A stretch of 16,727 nt of DNA from Smittium culicis (GCA_001970855.1 LSSN01002534.1:1-16727); one strand, 5' to 3'; positions 1 to 9,788 are shown, counted from the first letter of the stretch. Notes: generated by a model not told the origin, from the sequence alone. Numbers and translations are program-made.

Positions 1-931
1 TAACGTATTATTACTGGCCAAATGTTCCGAATGGCTAAATATACCCCTCAATCACAATAAAGCCGTTTAAAAAACCGAAATGCTAGGGGCGTGGATAGAA
101 GCGCCTGAGAAGAGCCGTGCGCAGTATTTATGGTTAAAAAGTAGGTGATAAGCATGGCTTGCGTAGATATCAGGCTGGCTGAAGGCTTACAATGATGCAG
201 ACAGAAAGATGTAGAAAAAAAGCTAGCTAGTAAAATTAGAGCGAAAAGCACATATCAGACAGATGGCGCATCTATTGGCTACTGAGCGTGAGGGTGGGCT
301 GTGACGGGAGCATTAACCATTGGCAATTTTTCAAAGCGAAAAAGGCAGTCTAGAAATATAGGGAGCAAATAGAAAGCTAGTAAAAAGAGGTTTAGTATGA
401 CATGCCAACAAAAAGCAGAAAAATATGACATGCTAAAAATAAGCAAAGTGACATGCTAAAAAGATTCCATGGATTAAAAAATCAAGCAGAACAGTTTTGG
501 AGCAACTGGGGGATTATCCTCAAAATGATTTGCTGCTGATTTGCGATTGATTTAATTTAATCCCATAAAACTCCGCTACTCTTCCAATAAAACTGATTGA
601 TTTCCAGATGCATGCTCAATAAGTGAATATTAGTGGCTGATCGATTTCAAGCTATAAATGTCAAAAAATTAAATAAAAGCGTAAACGGATTTGGCTCTGA
701 ACAAATATTTTTTTTTGGGTATATAACCCTTCGGTTACGCTTACATTTTAGATATCCTTTTGTCACCAAAAAACTTAGATTTACCAAAGGCAAGCATTTT
801 AGTCTTTACAAAAGCTCCAGCTAGAACTTATCCACCCACTATATACTCACTTATCTACACCTAGGGCCTCTGAACGAGTCTTTCTATATACCTGTATTTA
901 CTTCATATATTTTATTTACAAAAAACTCAGC
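1..931. other. Left-edge region without an assignable gene
   Basis: No complete gene is visible. Roughly the first 520 bases are visibly less AT-rich than most spacers in the window and contain short open runs in several plus-strand frames. For example, about 37 codons are open at roughly 239-351, and the edge reads TYYYWPNV in one frame, but stops interrupt everything. Three copies of TGACATGC followed by T/C and AA lie at about 398, 426 and 449. The last 300 bases are AT-rich and presumably hold the promoter and leader of the DAHP synthase gene. I found no Gcn4-type TGACTC site there. A 67-codon hydrophobic minus-strand frame at 48-251 has no recognisable family features. Confidence 0.5.
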
Positions 932-2071
932 ATGAATCTCAGTCGCAGCAATAGCCAAATTGGTCTTGATGGTTTTGATACCTCAATGGACGACATTAGA
1001 ATTGAAAAATATGAAGCACTAATACCCCCACAGATCTTACAGATGCAAGTCCCTCTATCCGATGTCTCAAAAAGCGTTGTCTCTAAAGGCCGCTCTGATG
1101 CCATCAAAGTTATCAATAAGACTGACGACCGCCTGCTAGTAATCGTCGGTCCTTGCTCCATTCATGACCCTAAAGCTGCCCTAGAATACGCTAAACTCCT
1201 CGTAACTGCAGCTAAGATATACAAGAACGAACTTGTTATCATCATGCGTGCTTACTTTGAAAAGCCAAGAACAACTGTTGGCTGGAAAGGTCTTATCAAC
1301 GATCCTTCGCTCAATGACACTTACGATATCAACCGTGGTCTCGGTATTGCTCGTAATCTTCTGGCCAGTATCACCGAACTCGGTCTCCCTGTTGGCTGTG
1401 AGCTCTTAGATACCATCTCCCCACAATTCTTAGGTGACATGTTCAGCTGGGGTGCCATAGGTGCCCGTACAACCGAATCTCAACTCCACCGTGAATTGGC
1501 TAGTGGTGTCAGTTTCCCTGTTGGCTTCAAGAATGGTACCAACGGTAACGTTAACATCGCCGTCGATGCCATTATTTCCGCAAGTCACCGCCACACCTTC
1601 CTCGGTGTCACCAAGCTCGGTCTTGCCGCTATCAACAGCACCAAAGGAAACCCTAACTGTAACATTATCCTACGTGGCGGCTCTGACGGCCCCAACTACT
1701 CCCCTGAAAAAATCGCCAACTACAGAGCCCAAATATCTAAATCTAATATTATTGACTCCCTAATGGTCGATTTCAGCCACGGAAACAGCGAGAAAAACCA
1801 CCTAAACCAACAAAAGGTCTGTGACAGCATATCTGAACAAATTTCAAACGGTGACTTCTCAATCACCGGTGTCATGATTGAAAGTAACATCAATGAAGGT
1901 CGCCAGAACTTGCCAAACATCGATCACTCTACCGAAGAAAGGCCATCTAATGTCATCGATTCCCTCAAATATGGTGTCAGTGTCACCGATGCCTGCGTCT
2001 CTTGGAGCCAAACTTTACCCATGCTCGACCAATTGGCCAACGCTATCAAACAACGTAGACTACACAACTAA
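932..2071 (+). CDS. ARO4: 3-deoxy-D-arabino-heptulosonate-7-phosphate (DAHP) synthase, class I, tyrosine-sensitive (Aro4) type
   Basis: This enzyme condenses phosphoenolpyruvate with erythrose-4-phosphate, the first step of the shikimate pathway to Phe, Tyr and Trp. The 379-residue frame is intronless and matches the usual fungal length of about 370. Visible motifs are GPCSIHDP (73-80), RAYFEKPRTTVGWKG (106-120), GARTTESQ (177-184), GFKNGTNG (198-205), RGG (248-250) and DFSHGNS (280-286). The expected metal ligands are C75, H283, E317 and D353. In yeast a single residue before V-T-K separates the Tyr-inhibited (Gly) and Phe-inhibited (Ser) isozymes. Here it is G225 in FLGVTK, so tyrosine inhibition is inferred. 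The start gives a typical N-terminal extension, and CAGC precedes the ATG. Codons are often C-ending, suggesting good expression. Symbol by similarity only. Confidence 0.96.
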   Translation: MNLSRSNSQIGLDGFDTSMDDIRIEKYEALIPPQILQMQVPLSDVSKSVVSKGRSDAIKVINKTDDRLLVIVGPCSIHDPKAALEYAKLLVTAAKIYKNELVIIMRAYFEKPRTTVGWKGLINDPSLNDTYDINRGLGIARNLLASITELGLPVGCELLDTISPQFLGDMFSWGAIGARTTESQLHRELASGVSFPVGFKNGTNGNVNIAVDAIISASHRHTFLGVTKLGLAAINSTKGNPNCNIILRGGSDGPNYSPEKIANYRAQISKSNIIDSLMVDFSHGNSEKNHLNQQKVCDSISEQISNGDFSITGVMIESNINEGRQNLPNIDHSTEERPSNVIDSLKYGVSVTDACVSWSQTLPMLDQLANAIKQRRLHN

Positions 2072-2120
2072 TTTTACCTCACTTTTTTTATACACACCTA
2101 AAGAAATTTCTCTAATTATA

Positions 2121-2126
2121 AATAAA
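2121..2126 (+). terminator. Possible polyadenylation signal of the DAHP synthase gene
   Basis: AATAAA lies 50 bases after the stop codon, inside the 204-bp AT-rich gap where this gene converges with the Ataxin-10-like gene on the other strand. Fungal poly(A) signals are loose, so this is only a candidate. Confidence 0.4.
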
Positions 2127-2275
2127 ATAGCTTTTATCCTTTTTACTCATTTCTATTTTATTAATACCGAACAATCTCATGATTTATATCTCTCGTCACA
2201 AAAAATATCAGTAAGTTAAAAAAGTCAAATTTTTCAAAGCTGTCATCCACGCGCCCTTTAATTTAGTAAAAAGTA

Positions 2276-4784
2276 TCATACCTTTTCCATACCCTCTACC
2301 AATTTTTGATTTTCAGGGTTGTTTTCGAGCAGAAGCTTAATAGTGAGTATAGCGTGCTCACGGATAAACGGATGGTAATTGTCGATCTGTGTCAGGCTCA
2401 GAACCAAAACTAGACCGCTGGTAAGCACCCATTCATCGGCCTTTTCCGCCTCGCCTGAACCGCCAGAAGCATCAGGCGCGATGGCGCGCGAATTTGAGAA
2501 TGTAGGAGCGGACGTCTTGAAGTACCCATCTTCATTCTCAGCGCTTAGCTTTGACGGTAGCGGCGAGTAGCTGCGCATCCTGACCTCAAACTGTCTGGCA
2601 GTATCCTGCAACATCTTGTTTCCAGCTGCCAAATTACCAATGACTACCAGGAACTCGCGCTTTTTCCTAAATCTCGTCTCGTCAAAGCATGTTTGTGGAA
2701 TCGGAAATGTTAGATTGCTACCATTCGGGCTCACTGAAGCCGTAGGCGTATCGAGCGTGTTAGAGCGTTGAGCATCGCTGGACCCGCAATTTGCGTCCAT
2801 CTCGACTAGACCGCTAGTTTTTGGCGAAAAATTGGCCGGCAGCGCTTTGTTATCTTTTTTCAAGAAAGCGTCGAGGTGCGCAAGTATGCTCAAACTCATT
2901 TCCATTATCTTGTTATCAGCGGCCCACTCGGATACGCGCTGCACCAGATCGGTGTCACTGCTGCTAGTCTTCCCGCTCGATACGAGAACTAGAATTCCTG
3001 CTACTGATTGCAAAATATCGCTCAAATCGTCTAGCTTAGCGCAAGCACTGCCATTTTCGCCGTTCTTGGCGGATATATTAGCGCTTGCGATCAAATGCAA
3101 ATTCGCGTCTAAAACTGCCCACATCTCACTAAGTAATGCGCCGATCCACGTGCTGCCTATAACGTACCTAACAAACACGTCTGAAGCTTCACTCATCCCT
3201 CGCAAACCCGATTTCGGTATCTCGTGGTCGCTACCAGCAGGTTCATCATCCCAGGCACTGCCAGGCATACTGCCGCCACTGTCGCCACCAGTTTCCTGAT
3301 CATCGCCTACTTGCGCGGTCTCTATTAGCAACTGCAGCAGCACAACAACGTCTCCGATCCTGTTACTGCTGTCGTTAACATCAATCATTCTCGCGAACTC
3401 GCCAAAACCCGCGTTGACACTGATATTGCTCGTGTTTAGCACCAACTTGTACACCGCAAGCTCTAGCGTCTCCACGGCTTGGCTAGCTGCATCAGATCCG
3501 CAAGATTCTCCGGAACTAATAAGCCTTATTTCTCTGATCGCTTTACAAATCTCTAGAACCGAAATCGGCCTACGCATGAAAAATCCATAAATATATATAT
3601 CAGCGTTTTGCTTTGAAAACGCATACACAAATCACAAAAAAATAAGTAAAAGTATTGCCGTAGGCGTAGATACACAAACTAGTAAAAGAAATTTAATAAT
3701 AGAAAAATCGAGGTGTATATAAATTATTAAGAATACCATATAGTTCTATTAAGGTTCGCCTGGATGTGAATGTATACCGACAGAGACACGATCTCTCCTA
3801 GCCCAGGAACATTTGCCAAGTACCCTAGCTTGCTTATCAGCCTACCATCTAGCCCCAGTTGCACACCGCCGTTGCACCTCTCGTCATCTAGCGCAAAAAC
3901 GCTGTAGAATTCGATGCAATTTTTGTTTTTGCACCCAACCGACGCGTTTGATATTGCTTGCAATGCAAACTTGGCTGATACTGAGTTACTTTCTCGTCTA
4001 AGTTATATTCACATGTGTTCGGTTAATGTAAAAAAAAATTAAACAACAAGCAAAAATCAGCATTTTAAATTTTTTTTAGTGGGTTGGTATCCGAAATGTA
4101 AAATTAATTTGTGTTTTTTTTTGTCTTACTCTAAACTTAGAAATATGTCGACTTCTTTTATCACTAAATCATAAAGTATATTAGGAATTTCGTTATCCCT
4201 ATTTTTTTTTTTTTTTTTCGAAAAGATTTAATAATTATCAAATCACAAATTCGCCCTATATTCTCAAAAGTAAATATCAAGACGAAAGAAGGTAAGGAAA
4301 GTTTACCAGACTAAATTCTGAATCTCGGCGCTTTTGGTAACGGAATTCCTTACAAAAATATAAATCTTATTTAGGAATGAATTGGGCGCAACGCCAAAAT
4401 TCTTTTCTAGCTGAACTAACAAAGAGTATAGTTCGCGCCAGTATTCATTATCGACCAGCTCAATACTAAGTCAAAAAAGAAAAACAGAAAACGATATTTA
4501 TATTAGTGCCATAATATCAAAATAGTATTCTGATTTGAAAGGGGAAGGGGAGTATGAGAGGGTTATGTAAAACTGATGATAAAATTTTTTTTTGTGGCTT
4601 GGAATACTTACTGTAAGTTGGATTCGATATTCGGCCGTATTAATAATTTATTTATTTGCAGAAACAAGTTTTCCAAAACGTCAAAATCGTGAGTTAAATC
4701 CAGCGATTGCGTGCTTAGTTTGGCTAGGAGCGAGGCTAAGTTTATTATCTTTAGTTTCGAATCGCTGACAAAAAGATCGCTCAT
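2276..4784 (-). CDS. Ataxin-10 / CTR86-like protein, five exons
   Basis: Exons on the minus strand are 4784-4612, 4465-4307, 4198-4130, 3997-3737 and 3569-2276, giving 651 aa with continuous phase. Donors are GTAAGT, GTAAAC, GTAAGA and GTATTC; all acceptors end in TAG. Ataxin-10 proteins are armadillo-like helical scaffolds linked to cytokinesis and cell growth in yeasts and animals. Family features are RNSVTKSAEIQN at about 98-109, LQAISNASVG in exon 4, and the C-terminal signature NYHPFIREHAILTIK followed by LLENNPENQKLV at the very end, the Atx10 domain. The protein is longer than human ataxin-10 (475) or yeast CTR86 (563). The extra length is a Gly/Ser/Asp-rich stretch in the first half of exon 5 and a linker before the C-terminal domain. 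The least certain junction is exon 4/exon 5 (weak GTATTC donor). Initiator ATG at 4784-4782. Confidence 0.85.
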
Positions 4785-5214
4785 AGTATTCGTTAAGTAG
4801 TAAAATTCGAATAAATTTGCTTTGATGCGGTAGGATATATATTATTATTGTTAGGATAAATGCTGATGGTAGTAGATAGGAGGAGAGTGAGGCGCAAAAG
4901 ATAAAAATTTAATTATAAATCAATAGTAGAATTCTTACATTATAATAAAATAAAAAAAAGTTGAAAGAAAATTACGATTCAGTCTACATTGCTTCGCTAT
5001 TGGCTGCTTTAATGCTTTAAATAATAAAATATTCTTAATTTTACAACTGAATTTATTATCGTTTTTTTTTAATTCAGAATTATAAATTTATACATAAAAA
5101 CAAACATATAAATGAAGTATGATAAAAAAAGGGAAAAGCAGCGACTTTGAAGTGGATGCAAATGACAGATAGTAAGTATAATAAAGGCGGATGAAGAGGG
5201 GAGGGGTATAAAGT
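4785..5214. other. Intergenic: upstream of the Ataxin-10-like gene, downstream of FAH
   Basis: This is 430 bases of AT-rich spacer with poly-A and poly-T runs. Both flanking genes are on the minus strand, so it should hold the FAH 3' UTR and the Ataxin-10-like promoter. No coding-like stretch, RNA gene or repeat stands out. Confidence 0.6.
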
Positions 5215-6710
5215 TTAAGGAAGGATCATACCAACACAGTTTCCAAATCCAACTCTGTATCCATCACCTTGGCAATATCCGCTGAGCTTGACAGTATCGC
5301 CGTCGTTGATAAAAGTTCTAGTTTCGCCGGATTCCGATACAGAGATTGTATTTTTTCCGTTCCAGCTCATTTCGAGCATAGAGCCTAAACTGTCCTGAGT
5401 TGTTCCGCTGATGGTCCCGCTACCTAGCAAGTCACCGGGCCTTAGGTTGCAGCCACCGATGGTGTGGTGAGCGAGCTGCTGCTTGAACGACCAACTCAAG
5501 TATTTCAAGTTTGAGTGGGAAATGACTTTATAGTCATCAGAGTCTTTTGGTTTAAAAGAGACGAACAGGTCGCAGTCGTAGCCTGAATTAGGATCGTCTT
5601 TCAAGTAGTCTAACCGAGCGGCTTTTGGATCAGGGAGAGCTGTTTTGAAGGGGGCCATAGCGAAGGTGGTGACGACCCATGGTGAGATGGTAGTGCCAAA
5701 GTTTTTGCCTAAAAACGGGCCGAGCGGTACGTACTCCCATGCTTGGATATCACGAGCGCTCCAGTCGTTCATTAGCACGAAGCCAAAAATGTAGTCTTCG
5801 GCGGTTTCTATAGGGATGTTCGTGCCAAGATCATTGCCAGTTCCAATGAACACAGCGACTTCCAGCTCGAAATCAAGCTTCATTGAGGGTCCAAACCTAG
5901 GACCGTCTGGTGACGGAATCTGGCCTCTTGGTCTTTTTAGGTCCGTCCCGCTGACTACGACGCTGGATGCGCGGCCGTGGTATCCGACGGGCAAATGGTG
6001 GTAGTTTGGCATTAAAGCATTATCTTTCCCTCTGAACATTGTTCCGACATTAGCGGCATGGTTTTCAGAGGCGTAGAAGTCAGTGTAGTCGCCTATTTTC
6101 GCAGGGATATACATCGTGCAGTCCTTTTGGTCAGCAGTTACGATGGAATGTTTATAGTTCACAGCAGCACGAACAGCATTCTCTTCGTTTGTAAGAAAGT
6201 CGATTATTTTTTCTCTAACGGCCTTCCATATATCTTTATTCAGACCCATGAAATCGTTTAAAGAGTCCTAAATAAAAAAAGAAAAGAAAAGAAGCGCATA
6301 TTTATTAGTTTTGGGATTAATAATAGGATTCAAATATATTTATAGATTCAAAGCAGGGTTTCTTTAATTTTGAATAACTGTGTGATAATTTACTTGTAAA
6401 AATGTGCGCTCTGCAATGTTTGAGAAGCCTTGTATATCAGCGAAGAGACCTAATTTTGCCAAAACAGCCATTTCGAGGATTTTGTCGCCTATAGCAACTC
6501 CGACACGCGGGTTAGCCTATATAACAAGCATATATTAGTATATTTTTAGACAAGTGGTACAGATAGGAGCAATGGGATATATTATATCTGAACAAGCTAA
6601 ATATGGGTGTATGTAGTTTGAAAACAAACATTTTTTGGACTTGAGAATATTCCGTATGGGAGATTATGTACGGAGAAATCACTATCTTTATCGACTTGGA
6701 CGAACATCAT
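5215..6710 (-). CDS. FAH: Fumarylacetoacetase, three exons
   Basis: It hydrolyses 4-fumarylacetoacetate to fumarate and acetoacetate, the last step of tyrosine/phenylalanine catabolism, in the cytosol. Exons on the minus strand are 6710-6630, 6516-6394 and 6267-5215: 418 aa, against 419 in human. Both introns (113 and 126 nt) are phase 0 and contain ACTAAT branch-like sites. Exon 1 carries the family start (SDF..HNLPYG), exon 2 PRVGVAIGD, and exon 3 opens with DSLNDFMGL. Active-site residues align with a constant small offset: D131, H138, R147, Y164, E202, E204, D236, Q243, Y247, K256 and T353. Strong motifs are YTDFY, LPVGYHGRASS, NDWSARDIQ, WEYVPLGPFLGK and YCQGDGYRVGFG. The exon 1 donor is an unusual GTTTGT. 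Two adjacent ATGs (6710 and 6707) could start translation. Confidence 0.96.
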
Positions 6711-7298
6711 TTTGAAATGACTAAAAGAGAGCTTCTGAAGGGGTAATTTAATTGAAAATGTAGATAGTGTATTCCAGAAGTAAGCTATGATAGAAGGTAT
6801 CTAGCTCAAAATAAATATATAAGAAAAGGAGTGTATCAGTTCGTAACAATAAAAAAAAAGGATACTTGTAATAGCAAAGGTGGGTTTGGATTTCTAGAGT
6901 GTATATGGGGGTAGAGGATTAAGCAGGATTCCTTGTATATATTTAAGTATTTGAAGATGAAAAAAAACAAAAACAAAAACAAAAGAATGGCAAAAAGACG
7001 CAGACTATAGTAAACTTGTTTTGTAAAAGTTATTAAGTGTTTATAAGAATTTATATGCAAGGCTCCGCATATTTTTAATTGTGCAGGTTCGTCATATTAA
7101 TGTGTAATTAGCTGGCAAAAAGGAGTGGGGAGGTGGAAAGGATAAACATGTGACCTTTTTTGAGGAACTCTTTTTTTTTTTATTGTATTCAACGCCGGTT
7201 TGGGATTTTTAAAAGTAACATTTATTTAGGCAAAATACATATTAAATGCACAAGCATCCTTCCCTTACCGCCTTTTGTTATTCAAACTCCAAAACTAC
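6711..7298. other. FAH upstream region
   Basis: This is the spacer upstream of the FAH start on the minus strand. It is strongly pyrimidine-rich on that strand, with TATAAATTC- and TATATACAAG-like elements and poly-T runs, as in fungal promoters. A 74-codon minus-strand frame at 6836-7060 is low-complexity (F/L/I-rich) and shows no family features, so I do not call it a gene. Confidence 0.5.
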
Positions 7299-7688
7299 TT
7301 ATTCTAAAATATTAGTATCGAGGAACGAGTCTAAATCAAGATCAATAAGCGCCGGTTGATTTGTATTAACAGGCTCGCCAATTAAAATAAAATAAAATAT
7401 TGCTTACTAAACCGTAAAGTCAATTTTTTGATATCAGTATAAAAACGTCTTCTTTTGGATCGTAGTTCTAGGCTGCTAAATAATATAATTCTTTTTTTTA
7501 TAGATAAATAAATTAAAATCTTTTTGTTGTGTAAAACCATAAGCTAACTTGGTCAATAAGAGAAACTCTTTATCGCCTGCCATTGATATTTGCACTTGAG
7601 CACCTTCAACTATAAAATTTTCTATTCTGGTAATTGTAAAATCGGACTCACATGAGACTGCATCACTCAGAATAAAGATACGTTTTAT
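7299..7688 (-). pseudogene. Unidentified coding-like fragments, probably a broken gene or misassembled exons
   Basis: Three collinear minus-strand pieces read like protein. 7688-7479 gives 70 open codons containing FILSDAVSCESDFTITR and VEGAQVQISMAGDKEFLLL. 7477-7385 gives SLELRSKRRRFYTDIKKLTLRF. 7379-7299 ends in IDLDLDSFLDTNILE and a TAA. The frame changes fall at a run of eight A and at a repeated TTTTA tract. Open runs this long are unusual in DNA this AT-rich. The pieces could be a decayed gene, a gene with very short introns, or homopolymer errors in the assembly. I recognise no family. A basic patch followed by an acidic, hydrophobic tail would suit a nuclear protein, but that is speculation. 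No convincing first exon was found upstream (right) of 7688. Confidence 0.4.
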
Positions 7689-8131
7689 TTAAGAGCCATA
7701 GTTCCCGCCTTTTAGTCATATTTAATTATCTGTGTAATTACAAGATTTAATTCTAGCCAAGTAAAAGCGCATTCCAAATACTGAATTTATAAAAAACTTC
7801 CATTATATATATAGCGGATAAGTTTAAGCGAAACTAGTCATATGTATGATTAATAAAAAGCTGTTATATGTAGGTATACACGCAATAAAGTCTTTTTCAC
7901 GTAGAGCAATGGTGTGATATTGGGCATTATATTATAGAAAAAAGAATCTATTAATGTCTATAAGAAAAAACAATTAGTTCTACTTGCTAAATAAAGTACT
8001 TATTAATCATATAAAAAACACATTGATTCTAAGTAAAGTACTTTTTAATTATATAATAAACATGTTGATTCTAAATAAAGAAAAGTATCAAAAGTGAAGG
8101 AAAGGTAAAAAAAAAGGGTTAAGGGGATAGA
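7689..8131. other. AT-rich spacer with tandem repeat
   Basis: This lies downstream of the PLP-enzyme gene (minus strand). Apart from the 42-bp repeat at its right end, only short frames are visible, such as MEVFYKFSIWNALLLG read on the minus strand near 7803. Nothing can be assigned. Confidence 0.4.
7987..8085. repeat. 42-bp imperfect tandem repeat
   Basis: Copy 1 (7987-8028) and copy 2 (8029-8070) match at 36 of 42 positions and both begin CTAA(A/G)TAAAGTACTT. A third partial copy starts at 8071 with CTAAATAAAG. A more diverged copy seems to precede them at about 7944-7986. The repeat lies just downstream of the PLP-enzyme stop codon, so it would fall in or near that gene's 3' UTR. Confidence 0.8.
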
Positions 8132-9427
8132 TCAGGCAGATTTTTCGAGTTCTTGGTTGATGATTTTGACCAAGAGTTTTGCGTACTTGTCAAAATCGTC
8201 GAGAGTCAAGAAAATCTGTGCGCTTAAGCGGACGTACCAGTGGCCGTTGTGCGGGTACAGTTTTCCGGACGTGTTGTGCTGGGCGAGCAAGATTCTGTCG
8301 ACGGCGTACCCGACCTTGTCGTGTTTGGGGTTACCGAACTCGAGCTGAGGGATTTTCATGTTGACGAAACTGGCGATTTGAGATTTTTCGTTGGTTAGAG
8401 GAACGAAGTTGTACTTGGAAGCGAGAAGATCAGTAGCTTGTTCAGCGAGGGAGTGGCAGTAGGAGAGGACGGCGTTGAGGCCGCCAATAGCTTCGACGAA
8501 ATCGATTGCAGCGTTTGTTGAGAGGAAGGTGCTGAAATCGACAGTTCCTTGCCATAAGAAGGATTCGTTGAAGTCGCAATCTTTCTTGTACGAGTGCGAG
8601 ATGACTAGAGGTTGGGTGCTCGTTTTGAGGTGGTTGGCGACGTAGAAAACGGCACAGCCGCGTTTTGTGTAGAACCATTTGTATGCGTTTGTTACGAAAT
8701 AGTCGCAGCCAGTTTGGTCGATATTGATTTCGATCATTCCTAAAGCGTGGGCAGCATCGATGAAAGTGAGGGCGCCTTCTTTTTTGAATTCCGCGGTGAG
8801 TTGGGCGTAGGGCAGAACAATACCAGGGACGGAGATTACAGCGTCTATTAGAGCAAAGCGAATTCTTTTCGAACTATCTTGTTTGACCTTGTCGATAGCG
8901 TCTCTGGTTGCCTTGACTATTTCTTCGTCAGTGATTGGGAAGTTGATTTGGATATCGACGAATTCAGCTTTGGTGGTTTCGCAGATATATTTGATTACGT
9001 TGGAGCAGGCGTTGTATGAGGTGCTATACTTGAAAATAATGTCGCCTTCTTCAAAGGTCAATCCGCGCAAAACAGTGTTTAGGCCTGAAGTGGTGTTGAA
9101 TAGGTAGGTTAGCTGTAGAGAATCTTTGACGCCGAGGTAGTGAGCGATTCTCTCGAGCGAATTGTAGATCAAAGGCCTTAAAGTCAGCTCCATCCATCTG
9201 TCAACGTTGTATTCAGAGCATCTGGCGTAATATTCAGCATAGTCGATTACGTATTTGGGACAAGTGCCGAAAGAGCCGTTGTTTAGGATCAAGTACCTGT
9301 CATTAAGCAAGAAATTTTTGCGCATGGCTGGGCCATAAGAGCCGACGATCTCGAGCTCAGGCTTTTTTATATCAGCAAGCTCGCTGTCGATGGAGCAAGG
9401 ATCTAGCTTCTTGACGGCGATACTCAT
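8132..9427 (-). CDS. PLP-dependent class-V aminotransferase-fold enzyme (isopenicillin N epimerase-like / Egt2-like)
   Basis: The single-exon 431-residue protein has the layout of fold-type I PLP enzymes of the class-V aminotransferase family. LNNGSFGTCP (48-57) is the N-terminal Gly-rich start, TTSGLNTVLRG (112-122) binds cofactor phosphate, and D224 and H227 lie in FIDAAHALG for the pyridine ring. K250 in TNAYKWFYTKRG is the Schiff-base lysine, WQGT (292-295) is a second phosphate contact, and R400 in WYVRLSAQIF is the likely substrate-carboxylate arginine. All expected catalytic residues are present, so an active cytosolic enzyme is likely. Fungal members include the ergothioneine C-S lyase Egt2 and poorly characterised epimerase-like proteins. 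Sequence alone does not decide the substrate, and no Egt1 gene is nearby. No signal peptide is seen. It shares a wide upstream region with the divergent PMT gene. Confidence 0.88.
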   Translation of the reverse strand: MSIAVKKLDPCSIDSELADIKKPELEIVGSYGPAMRKNFLLNDRYLILNNGSFGTCPKYVIDYAEYYARCSEYNVDRWMELTLRPLIYNSLERIAHYLGVKDSLQLTYLFNTTSGLNTVLRGLTFEEGDIIFKYSTSYNACSNVIKYICETTKAEFVDIQINFPITDEEIVKATRDAIDKVKQDSSKRIRFALIDAVISVPGIVLPYAQLTAEFKKEGALTFIDAAHALGMIEINIDQTGCDYFVTNAYKWFYTKRGCAVFYVANHLKTSTQPLVISHSYKKDCDFNESFLWQGTVDFSTFLSTNAAIDFVEAIGGLNAVLSYCHSLAEQATDLLASKYNFVPLTNEKSQIASFVNMKIPQLEFGNPKHDKVGYAVDRILLAQHNTSGKLYPHNGHWYVRLSAQIFLTLDDFDKYAKLLVKIINQELEKSA

Positions 9428-9788
9428 ACTTTTGATAACTGCTTGTTTGTTTTAGTGAAATTGTCTTGAATTCCCTCTTTTATTAGTTATTAATCTAAAT
9501 CAATACTGAATTATCCAGTTACCCCACCCAGATTTTTTTTAACTTGAAATATATAAAATTGATATTTATTGAATGAAAACAATCTAAGCCTTATACTTTG
9601 ATAAAATAAAAAAAATCTTTCGAGTTTAACAACTCTTTTTGGACATGTAAACTTAGTTTGAAATCATAGGGGGGTGAGGGGGATTGGAGACTAACATTCT
9701 TAGTTTCAGGTTTGACTCTTTCCACAAGGTGAAACTGTTATCAAGCTCACAATAAAAAGTTGATACTAAAATGGGTTTGGATAAGTAA
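9428..9788. other. Upstream region of the PLP-enzyme gene
   Basis: This AT-rich spacer should contain the promoter of the minus-strand PLP enzyme. It holds poly-T and poly-A runs and a G-rich stretch (GGGGGGTGAGGGGG at about 9669-9682). A short in-frame ATG at 9771 is followed after five codons by TAA and then by the open coding-like run described in the next entry. Confidence 0.5.

Noticed and set aside
48..251. 67-codon hydrophobic minus-strand frame resembling a secreted peptide
   Set aside because: No family feature, no splice context, and overlapping plus-strand frames look as protein-like.
916..1161. Minus-strand frame opposite the DAHP synthase start
   Set aside because: Shadow of the conserved gene on the other strand; the same applies to plus-strand frames 1461-1763 and 1878-2219 and to minus 1720-1920.
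2832..3299. 155-codon plus-strand frame
   Set aside because: Antisense shadow of the Ataxin-10-like last exon, which has family motifs; the plus frame has none.
3570..3628. Upstream ATG extension of the last Ataxin-10-like exon
   Set aside because: The first 20 residues from 3628 are intron-like AT-rich sequence; the TAG acceptor at 3571-3570 joins in phase to the preceding exon.
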